From assembly GCA_026416715.1 (NCBI GenBank), contig JAOAEQ010000012.1, positions 30,179-94,178 of the forward strand: 64,000 nt of DNA, read 5' to 3'. The translations under genes were made by a program, and so were the position numbers. Below are positions 34,775 to 41,358 of the stretch, piece by piece. Under the pieces are notes generated by a model. The model ran no database searches. It was not told the origin of the DNA and was given only the letters and a program-made list of their open reading frames with translations. The first letter of the stretch is position 1, and the number at the start of each line of letters is the position of its first letter. The DNA comes from a bacterium. GTDB taxonomy: Bacteria > UBP4 > UBA4092 > JAOAEQ01.

Positions 34775-35188
34775 TTATAGGTCAGTTCCCATCGCAGTAA
34801 CCGTGAGTTTTCCGTGCTTAACCCCTTTCATACTAATCAGTTGGTCGGCAAACTGTTTCATTTTATTTCCCGGTCCTTTCAACGCGATAACCTCCATACA
34901 GTTACATGCTGGTAGATGCACATGCATTGACGAGATGATTAAATCTTCAAACTCATGCTGGAAATGGGTTAATTTATGCGCAATATCGCTAACCTCATGG
35001 TCATAGACGATGGTGACCGTCCCCACAACCGGAATATTGCTTAAAAACTCCTTTTGAACTAAAGAATCACGGATAAGGTCGCGAATTGCTTCTGACCGGT
35101 TAGTGTATCCTTTTTCAGCGATAAGTTTATCGAATTTCTCTAATAACTGGTTTTCAATAGAAATGCCGAATCGAATAACTGCACTCAT
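34775..35188 (-). CDS. nikR: NikR-family nickel-responsive transcriptional regulator
   Basis: A 137-residue ribbon-helix-helix regulator. The DNA-binding N-terminus is VIRFGISIENQLLEKFDKLI and SEAIRDLIRDSL. The ACT-like metal domain has the nickel site SSMHVHLPACNCMEVI (His-x-His and Cys in the standard place) plus an upstream His in THFQHEFED. NikR represses nickel uptake when Ni2+ is plentiful; in this cluster its targets could include the flanking membrane protein genes. GTAACAC half-sites lie just upstream. Confidence 0.92.
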   Translation of the reverse strand: MSAVIRFGISIENQLLEKFDKLIAEKGYTNRSEAIRDLIRDSLVQKEFLSNIPVVGTVTIVYDHEVSDIAHKLTHFQHEFEDLIISSMHVHLPACNCMEVIALKGPGNKMKQFADQLISMKGVKHGKLTVTAMGTDL

Positions 35189-35203
35189 ACTATTTTTTCA
35201 ATC

Positions 35204-35237
35204 GTAACACTTTAAATAAAATAGTAACACATAACAC
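35204..35237 (-). promoter_or_regulatory. Candidate NikR operator half-sites
   Basis: GTAACAC occurs at 35204-35210 and 35224-35230, with ATAACAC at 35231-35237, all within 50 bases upstream of the nikR ATG. From memory, GTGTTAC/GTAACAC is the NikR half-site in several non-enteric groups, normally as an inverted pair; here the copies are in direct orientation, so this is tentative. Confidence 0.4.
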
Positions 35238-35245
35238 ACATGATG

Positions 35246-35788
35246 TCAAGAAGATTTTAGGTATTGCAAAATGAGCTCCATCATTTTATATGGTTGATTG
35301 AAAATAGTAAACTCTTGATTCGGATATAAACAACAGACTGGTTCAACCAGCGAATCGCGAACGACTAAGATTAATTGATACGAAAGTTTCTTATGCCCAA
35401 GCAAGATTTTATCTAATATCCGGCGGAATCCTTGTTCTTGGAGTTCAAGAGGACCGACTTCATCAATAAACATAATCTCTACCTTATTTCGCTGTGCTCG
35501 TTCAATTTGCTGAATACAAAATTGTATCCCATCATGAAAAATAAACCATTCTCCAATGGAGATACCTGATTGTGCAGGAAGTGGTACTAACGTTTGAAGT
35601 CGAGCGAATGGGTGTGATTGCCGGGTCAGCAGACAATACGTGTCCGTTCCGATCTTTTGTCCTCGTTTGATAACCGGTAGATTGATAACTCCGCCGATAT
35701 GTATATGTTGTTCTGATAAGTGCTGAGCAATTTGATAGAGAGCGGTTGATTTCCCACTATTGATCGGTCCAGAAATGATTATCGGCAT
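35246..35788 (-). CDS. P-loop NTPase of the THEP1/NTPase_1 type
   Basis: A 180-residue nucleoside-triphosphatase-like protein from the ATG at 35788 (a TTG at 35827 would add 13 residues ahead of the P-loop and is less likely). Walker A is IISGPINSGKSTAL, Walker B is VEIMFIDEVGPLELQEQGF, the signature of the THEP1 family, whose members hydrolyse NTPs and in many genomes sit beside molybdenum or nickel uptake genes. The physiological role is unknown. It follows the membrane protein gene by 45 bases on the same strand and precedes nikR. Confidence 0.8.
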   Translation of the reverse strand: MPIIISGPINSGKSTALYQIAQHLSEQHIHIGGVINLPVIKRGQKIGTDTYCLLTRQSHPFARLQTLVPLPAQSGISIGEWFIFHDGIQFCIQQIERAQRNKVEIMFIDEVGPLELQEQGFRRILDKILLGHKKLSYQLILVVRDSLVEPVCCLYPNQEFTIFNQPYKMMELILQYLKSS

Positions 35789-35833
35789 AAGAACACAGCT
35801 GGTAGCTAGAATATTGGGACAAACCAAATCTGA

Positions 35834-36499
35834 TTAATATCGAGTTAACCGCATTGTGAGTAGGAGCAGTAGTGATAATATCACGGTGCTATTCGCTGGA
35901 ATCCAGATAAATCGAGAAACCGGTTTAGTTTGCCATTCTGCTAATTTTTCACCGAGAGCAAATCCAATCGGGCAAGTGATACAAGAGAGTCCGATCGCAA
36001 CCGGTGCAAAATAAAGCGATAATGGATATTGTGTTCCCGGATATATGCAAGCAGGTATTCCCGTAACAAATTTAACCAACGGAAATAGGTTGACGGCAAC
36101 CAATGCGGTAAGTCCGCCGAGTATCGCTTGTCCATATCGTTTCGATTTCAAAGATTCATCTAATATTGCGAAGATCAATAAGAATGCAAGTGATTCAGTA
36201 AGAAAACCGAATATCGGATTTGCGACTGCGCCATGCATGAACGGCAGATGTAAAAGATATGCATCCAACAGCTTGAATCCTGTTGTGGTCAGAAAAATCA
36301 AGCCGATACTCCATACATTCCGGCTATACGCAAACGAAATCGCAAAAAAGATTATCGCTATTCCGGTCATAACTGAACCAGTAATCATATATGCGCAACT
36401 ACCACGAAGCGCCATACCCATTGCAGCTTCAAGCAAACCCCAGATTGACCCTAGCGCAAGAATAATTGGTAATTGCAATTTGATTGATTGTTTCTCCAT
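35834..36499 (-). CDS. Polytopic membrane protein in the NikR cluster
   Basis: A 221-residue protein with about six to seven membrane segments, opening LQLPIILALGSIWGLLEAAMGMALRG and including GILGFLTES-like and CITCPIGFALGEKLAEW segments. I do not recognise the family firmly. A position at the head of an apparent operon with a THEP1-like NTPase and NikR suggests a transporter or ECF S component for a metal or cofactor. The Cys pair CITC near residue 172 is notable. The ATG at 36499 has no strong ribosome site. Confidence 0.55.
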   Translation of the reverse strand: MEKQSIKLQLPIILALGSIWGLLEAAMGMALRGSCAYMITGSVMTGIAIIFFAISFAYSRNVWSIGLIFLTTTGFKLLDAYLLHLPFMHGAVANPIFGFLTESLAFLLIFAILDESLKSKRYGQAILGGLTALVAVNLFPLVKFVTGIPACIYPGTQYPLSLYFAPVAIGLSCITCPIGFALGEKLAEWQTKPVSRFIWIPANSTVILSLLLLLTMRLTRY

Positions 36500-36627
36500 A
36501 GATGTTCTGTTGCCTCCAAAAAGTATTTTGTTTGAACGAAAATATTATAACATAAGGATTGAACAAGGAGAAAACTTTAAAACGATTTTTTCATAGGAGT
36601 AAGAAGATACATCGTTTTTCAGTTAAC

Positions 36628-36657
36628 TTGACCCCTGTTATTAATTTAGCATAAGAT
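36628..36657 (+). promoter_or_regulatory. Promoter of the tRNA-Pro unit
   Basis: TTGACC (36628-36633), 18-base spacer, TAAGAT (36652-36657), about 55 bases before the tRNA. No other feature is seen between 36500 and the tRNA. Confidence 0.6.
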
Positions 36658-36712
36658 ATATTGGTAAATTTTGAACGTTACCTTGAGAGAATACACTGCT
36701 CGATAAAAAAAT

Positions 36713-36791
36713 CGGGGCGTAGCGCAGACCGGTTTAGCGCGCCTGCCTTGGGAGCAGGAGGTCACCAGTTCAAATCTGGTCGCCCCGACCA
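36713..36791 (+). tRNA. tRNA-Pro (anticodon TGG), CCA encoded
   Basis: A full cloverleaf: acceptor CGGGGCG (36713-36719) pairs with CGCCCCG (36781-36787), discriminator A and encoded CCA follow. The anticodon stem CCTGC/GCAGG encloses CTTGGGA, giving anticodon TGG, which reads CCN proline codons. The T-arm is ACCAG-TTCAAAT-CTGGT. The acceptor starting with C and the anticodon both fit bacterial tRNA-Pro. Confidence 0.97.
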
Positions 36792-36801
36792 GTATCGACC
36801 T

Positions 36802-37062
36802 ATGTCAACTGAAGAATATATACACTGGTTACAAATCGGATATCGCATTCTTCTATTTGGTGGAGCTGGATTTATCTCATTGCTAGTTATCTATACAATT
36901 CTACGAACGTTAAAAGAAGATTATCGGACACGCGGTTTCCTCGGTTTACTTATCGGTTTAATTAAACTCGCTATTTTCGTCGGGATAATCGGTATCATTG
37001 TCTTTCTAGCAATTGCAAACGATTGGTTAGGTGCAATAGATCGATTTATCGCCGGATTATAA
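36802..37062 (+). CDS. Small membrane protein following tRNA-Pro
   Basis: An 86-residue protein with two clear membrane helices (RILLFGGAGFISLLVIYTIL and LGLLIGLIKLAIFVGIIGII) starting ten bases after the tRNA's CCA. The reading frame is open through the tRNA, but the ATG at 36802 gives the natural start. It is probably cotranscribed with the tRNA. The family is unknown. Confidence 0.65.
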   Translation: MSTEEYIHWLQIGYRILLFGGAGFISLLVIYTILRTLKEDYRTRGFLGLLIGLIKLAIFVGIIGIIVFLAIANDWLGAIDRFIAGL

Positions 37063-37099
37063 CCGCCTCGCAATCACATAAATCCAGTCTAACGAATTT

Positions 37100-38965
37100 A
37101 TGCGATTTAACCATTTCGGTATCTACATCTGTTGTATCTCAATACTTCTCCTATCTGATGTTGCAGAACCACATCAAACGTGCTCCGCTCTTGCTTCAGA
37201 ATCGGTTGGATCTTCCTATGAAATAAGTGAAATAGCGGATATTAAGCAAGAGGCTTTAATTCAACCTTGGAGCGGGTCTGCCCCTGCTGGACCGCCGTTA
37301 CATTCACCAGATACCGTCTGGATAGAAAACACACTTGCGGGAATGACGTTAGACGAAAAAATCGGGCAGATGATTATCGTTTGGTATAGTTCAATAGCAA
37401 ACGGGTATACGCAGATATCCGTGTTTCATGTTGGTGGATTTATTTTCAGCCAGTGGTCAGCGCAACAGGTATATAACGCAGTTTATGCGTTACAAACTAT
37501 TTCGCGTATACCCTTATGGTTTGTCGCAGACTTTGAAGCGGGTACTGGAGCGCGAATTAAAGATGGAACAACATTTCCGCTGAATATGGCGCACGGTGCA
37601 GCTGATGATACTGCGCTAGCTGAACGATGCGGGCGAATAACCGCTCGGGAAGCGCGGGCGATGGGAATCCAAGTCGGGTTTGGCCCGGTTGTCGATGTCA
37701 ATACTGAACCGTTTAATCCGATCATATCTACGCGGGCATATAGTGATGACCCAGACCGAGTAACTCGGTTAGCGAAAGCTTTTGTCGCTGGCGCGCGTGC
37801 TGAAGGTATGCTATGTACACTGAAACATTATCCTGGTCATGGTGGAACTACTGGTGATTCGCATAGTGAATTACCGGTGGTAAATCTATCATATGATGAG
37901 ATGGTTAACATCCATATCAAACCGTATGCAAACCTTTTACAGGATACAACTGTCCCCATCGATTTTATTATGACCGCTCATGTCTGGTATCCGGCATTCG
38001 ACCCTGGTTCAACCGCTTGGCCGGCAACGCTATCAACCACTGCTTTGTATAATATTCTTCGTAACCAGCTTGGATATAAAGGGATAATTATAACCGATGC
38101 GTTTACTATGTCCGGACTTCAAAATGCTGCTCCTACTCCACAAGCAACTGTATATGCTATCAAAGCGGGAGTAGATATTATCCTAATGCCACCAAATCCT
38201 ATGGATGTTTTCACCGGAATTTACAGCGCAATATCAACCGGTGAAATTACCGAAGCGCGAATTAACGAATCTGTCCGCCGCATCTTAACTGCAAAAAGTA
38301 TGGTTGGATTGCCACAAGAAGCGTATCCGCACCAGTGGATACTAGATTCAACGCTACGGCATGCAGACCATTTAGCTACTGCACGTGAAGTAGCAGAAAA
38401 ATCACTAACGTTCGTCGGCGATAGGAAGAATTCGATACCAGTTACTACTACAGACCGAGTTATGTGTATCATTCTATCCCCTACCCGAACCATCTTTTAT
38501 AACAAACCAAACACCTATTTTCTTACTCCCTTACGGAATTATTTACCCACGGTTAGCGTTCGAACTGCAAGCACAACAATTTCGGCTACTGAACGAAATC
38601 AAATTGTTGCTGATGCGAGAACCAACTTCGACAAGGTTATTCTCGCTAGTTATGATTGGTGTAGTGTGTATTCATCAAATCAACAAATGCTGGTTCGTGA
38701 GTTATGTAATCTGACAATCCCAGTTATTTATATTTCTTTTGGGAGTCCCTATCATTTACTACAATTTCAAGCGGTGGACGCGTTTCTCTGTGGATATTGT
38801 AGCCAGGAAGATGAACAAGAATGTGCAGCACGAGTGATGTGTGGTCAGGTTACGTCGTCCGCACAACTGCCGGTTAGTTTATATTGGACTTCTATTCCAC
38901 CTCAATACTGGGATTTACTTCACGAAACTAAAGAACGGAAGAACGACAAAATGGAGAAACGCTAG
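37100..38965 (+). CDS. Glycoside hydrolase family 3, NagZ-like beta-N-acetylglucosaminidase
   Basis: A 621-residue exported enzyme (hydrophobic N-terminus, residues 1-25). The catalytic barrel starts LAGMTLDEKIGQMIIVWY and contains WFVADFEAGTGARI, GFGPVVDVNTEP and the family's catalytic loop KHYPGHGGTTGDSHSELP, with the His/Asp dyad that is special to GH3 N-acetylglucosaminidases. The nucleophile is the Asp in IIITDAFTMSG. A second alpha/beta domain follows (about 460-610). Family members remove GlcNAc from muropeptides or chitooligosaccharides. The last residues (ETKERKNDKMEKR) look like read-through into spacer sequence. Confidence 0.9.
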   Translation: MRFNHFGIYICCISILLLSDVAEPHQTCSALASESVGSSYEISEIADIKQEALIQPWSGSAPAGPPLHSPDTVWIENTLAGMTLDEKIGQMIIVWYSSIANGYTQISVFHVGGFIFSQWSAQQVYNAVYALQTISRIPLWFVADFEAGTGARIKDGTTFPLNMAHGAADDTALAERCGRITAREARAMGIQVGFGPVVDVNTEPFNPIISTRAYSDDPDRVTRLAKAFVAGARAEGMLCTLKHYPGHGGTTGDSHSELPVVNLSYDEMVNIHIKPYANLLQDTTVPIDFIMTAHVWYPAFDPGSTAWPATLSTTALYNILRNQLGYKGIIITDAFTMSGLQNAAPTPQATVYAIKAGVDIILMPPNPMDVFTGIYSAISTGEITEARINESVRRILTAKSMVGLPQEAYPHQWILDSTLRHADHLATAREVAEKSLTFVGDRKNSIPVTTTDRVMCIILSPTRTIFYNKPNTYFLTPLRNYLPTVSVRTASTTISATERNQIVADARTNFDKVILASYDWCSVYSSNQQMLVRELCNLTIPVIYISFGSPYHLLQFQAVDAFLCGYCSQEDEQECAARVMCGQVTSSAQLPVSLYWTSIPPQYWDLLHETKERKNDKMEKR

Positions 38966-38989
38966 TTAAATGAGAACTTGCTAAAATAA

Positions 38990-40033
38990 TTATAATGGCA
39001 GTTTAACTTCTTTACCGGTTTTCGCAGATTGATAGGTAGCCAGGATAATTTCAACTGACTTCCTACCTTCAACTCCAGAGCAATAAAGTGGTTTATTATA
39101 TCGAATCGCATCGAGCATATTCTGGATGATCCGTTCATGCCCGAGCGTAGCAATCGCTGATGGGTCAGCTATGCCGCCAATACGCATATCTTGCGACGTT
39201 TGGGTTATTTCGTTTGGGTTACCATTTTCACCTTGTACGACCCACCGTTTGATACAATGCTCTTCAATAATAATCGTTCCCAGTGCACCATGCAATGCCA
39301 ATTGCGGTATTTGCGCTGGATACGTTGAAGTAGTGCCAATAATTGTTCCGAACGCTCCGGTTTTGAAACTGACTATTGCAACCGCAGTATCTTCAACTTC
39401 AATGTGCCGCACTAAATGGTCTGCTTTTGCATATACAGTATCAATATCACCCATAATCCATTGCAGGATATCAATCCCATGAATTCCCTGATTCATTAAT
39501 GCGCCGCCACCATCGAGTGCCCAAGTACCTCGCCAGGGAGCGGAATTATAATATTCCTGCGAGCGATAATATTTTAAATATACATCACCGAGTACCATTT
39601 TCCCTAACTCACCATTGTGCACCGCTTGCCGAACTTTTTGAAATGTTTCATACGTTCGCCACTGCAGAACGATTCCGAGTTTCACGTTCGCTTGTTCTGC
39701 GGCGTTAATCATTCGGTCTATCGCTGGTAACGTTATATCCATCGGTTTCTCACAGAGAATATGCTTTCCGGATTTCGCAGCGCTAACCGCAATCTCGCTA
39801 TGGAGTCCGCTAGGAGTACAGATGCTGACAACATCAATATCCGGTCGAGTTAATAACTTATGGTAATCATCATACCATAGTGGAACATTATATTTCGTGG
39901 CAAACTGTTCTGCTTTCTCAGGTATCGTATCAGCTACGGCAATCAGTTTCGCATCTGGCGCTTTTTCAATTCCAGCGAGATGGAACACTGCCCCCATCCC
40001 GCAACCGATGATACCAAATCCTATTTCATTCAT
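38990..40033 (-). CDS. Gfo/Idh/MocA-family oxidoreductase (copy 1)
   Basis: A 347-residue NAD(P)-dependent sugar oxidoreductase. The Rossmann fold opens FGIIGCGMGAVFHLAGIEKA; the signature EKP is in GKHILCEKPMDITLP; the conserved catalytic region includes GGGALMNQGIHGIDILQWIMG. It is very similar along its whole length to the next gene upstream (40163-41206), including the same 347-residue size, so the two are tandem duplicates. Substrates of the family are typically inositols, glucosides or amino sugars; none can be named here. Confidence 0.9.
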   Translation of the reverse strand: MNEIGFGIIGCGMGAVFHLAGIEKAPDAKLIAVADTIPEKAEQFATKYNVPLWYDDYHKLLTRPDIDVVSICTPSGLHSEIAVSAAKSGKHILCEKPMDITLPAIDRMINAAEQANVKLGIVLQWRTYETFQKVRQAVHNGELGKMVLGDVYLKYYRSQEYYNSAPWRGTWALDGGGALMNQGIHGIDILQWIMGDIDTVYAKADHLVRHIEVEDTAVAIVSFKTGAFGTIIGTTSTYPAQIPQLALHGALGTIIIEEHCIKRWVVQGENGNPNEITQTSQDMRIGGIADPSAIATLGHERIIQNMLDAIRYNKPLYCSGVEGRKSVEIILATYQSAKTGKEVKLPL

Positions 40034-40043
40034 AATAACATTT

Positions 40044-40156
40044 CGCCGCAGATCACTCCTTATATTATCAAAAACCTCTCTGTTAACTTTCGGTTTATGC
40101 CTTAGTTATTTCTTTATGTTTATAATCAGAATTTTCTGTGTTCATCTGCGGCTAAT
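40044..40156. repeat. Inverted repeat between tandem Gfo/Idh genes (CCGCAGAT family)
   Basis: Left arm CGCCGCAGATCACTCC (40044-40059), right arm TCTGTGTTCATCTGCGGCTA (from 40135). The CCGCAGATxACxCAGA sequence is of a type seen dispersed in other environmental genomes. The element fills the spacer and ends ten bases before the start codon at 40033. Confidence 0.65.
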
Positions 40157-40162
40157 ATGGTT

Positions 40163-41206
40163 TTACAATGGGAGTTTGATTTCTTTCTTCGTCTTAACTG
40201 ATTGATATATTGCCAAGATAATCTCAACCGACTTCCGCGCTTCCAATCCGGAGCAATATACCGGTTTATTTTCCAGCACCGCATCAATTATATTCTGGAC
40301 TCCGCGTTCATGACCGAGTGTAGCAATCGCTGCGGGGTCAGAGGTACCACCGACTTTAACAGATTCACCTTGCGGGGTTACATCCTGCGGTTTACCATCC
40401 GAACCGAGAATAACCCATTTTTTTATGGTTTGTTCCTGGAGAATAATTGTTCCGAGATCGCCATGAAACTCCAATCGGGTCTCTTCTCCCGGATAAACTG
40501 ACGTTGTGCCTTCAATCACACCAAACGCTCCGTTTTTATAGGTTAACACGGCTACCGCAGTATCTTCAACCTTAATATTACGAACCAGATGGTCAGCTTT
40601 CGCATATACGGTCGCAACATCACCCATAATCCATAGCAACAAATCAATTCCATGAACGCCTTGATTCATTAGGGCACCGCCACCATCAAGTTCCCAAGTA
40701 CCGCGCCAGCCAGCAGAATCATAATACGCTTGTGACCGATAATATTTCAAATACGCATCTCCCAATACCATCTTTCCCAATCCACCGGATTGGACGGTTT
40801 GTCGAACCTGTTGAGAAGTTTCATACGTCCGCCGTTGGAACATTACCCCGAGCTTAACATTTTTCTGTTCTACCACATCTAGCATTTTATCAATTGCCGG
40901 TAACGTTATATCAATCGGTTTCTCACATAAAATATGTTTACCAGCTTTAGCCGCTTCAATTGCTATTTCGCTATGCAATCCGCTGGGAGTACAAATGCTG
41001 ACAATATCAATATCCGGCCGTTTTAAGAGTTCTTTATAGTCGGTGTACCATGCTGGGATGTTATTATCTTTAGCGAATTTTTCAGCTTTTTCAGGAATAA
41101 TGTCGCAGACTGCAACCATTTTCGCTCCTTTCGCTTTATTTACACCGAGCAGATGAAACGGCGCAATAACTCCGCAGCCAATGATTCCATACCCTAGTTC
41201 TGGCAT
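40163..41206 (-). CDS. Gfo/Idh/MocA-family oxidoreductase (copy 2)
   Basis: A 347-residue oxidoreductase with GYGIIGCGVIAPFHLLGVNKA at the N-terminus, the EKP motif in HILCEKPIDITLPAID and GGGALMNQGVHGIDLLLWIM in the substrate domain. It aligns without gaps with copy 1 downstream and differs mainly by conservative changes; both end ...VKLPL/IKLPL. Retained motifs in both copies argue that both are active, perhaps with different substrate range. Confidence 0.9.
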   Translation of the reverse strand: MPELGYGIIGCGVIAPFHLLGVNKAKGAKMVAVCDIIPEKAEKFAKDNNIPAWYTDYKELLKRPDIDIVSICTPSGLHSEIAIEAAKAGKHILCEKPIDITLPAIDKMLDVVEQKNVKLGVMFQRRTYETSQQVRQTVQSGGLGKMVLGDAYLKYYRSQAYYDSAGWRGTWELDGGGALMNQGVHGIDLLLWIMGDVATVYAKADHLVRNIKVEDTAVAVLTYKNGAFGVIEGTTSVYPGEETRLEFHGDLGTIILQEQTIKKWVILGSDGKPQDVTPQGESVKVGGTSDPAAIATLGHERGVQNIIDAVLENKPVYCSGLEARKSVEIILAIYQSVKTKKEIKLPL

Positions 41207-41229
41207 AATTACTACCCCCTATAAAAATT

Positions 41230-41354
41230 AAATCCGAATATCGAAATTCGAAATCCATAACAATCAGGCAATAATAAAAATATCACATAAAAAGATTTTG
41301 TTATTATTGCAAGTTATCTTTTATTTCGATATGCGATATTCGAATTTTTGATTT
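41230..41354. repeat. Inverted repeat (ATTCGAAATATCG family) between GH20 and Gfo/Idh genes
   Basis: Arms of about 27-30 bases: CCGAATATCGAAATTCGAAA (near 41234-41253) pairs with ATTTCGATATGCGATATTCG (41322-41341), with AAATC/GATTT continuing outward. The right end lies four bases from the stop of the GH20 gene and the left about 25 bases from the Gfo/Idh start. A single related arm occurs near 49019-49045. Confidence 0.7.
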
Positions 41355-41358
41355 GGTT

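Noticed and set aside
36661..36801. Open reading frame running through tRNA-Pro
   Set aside because: The frame is open only by chance across the tRNA; the membrane protein's natural ATG is at 36802.
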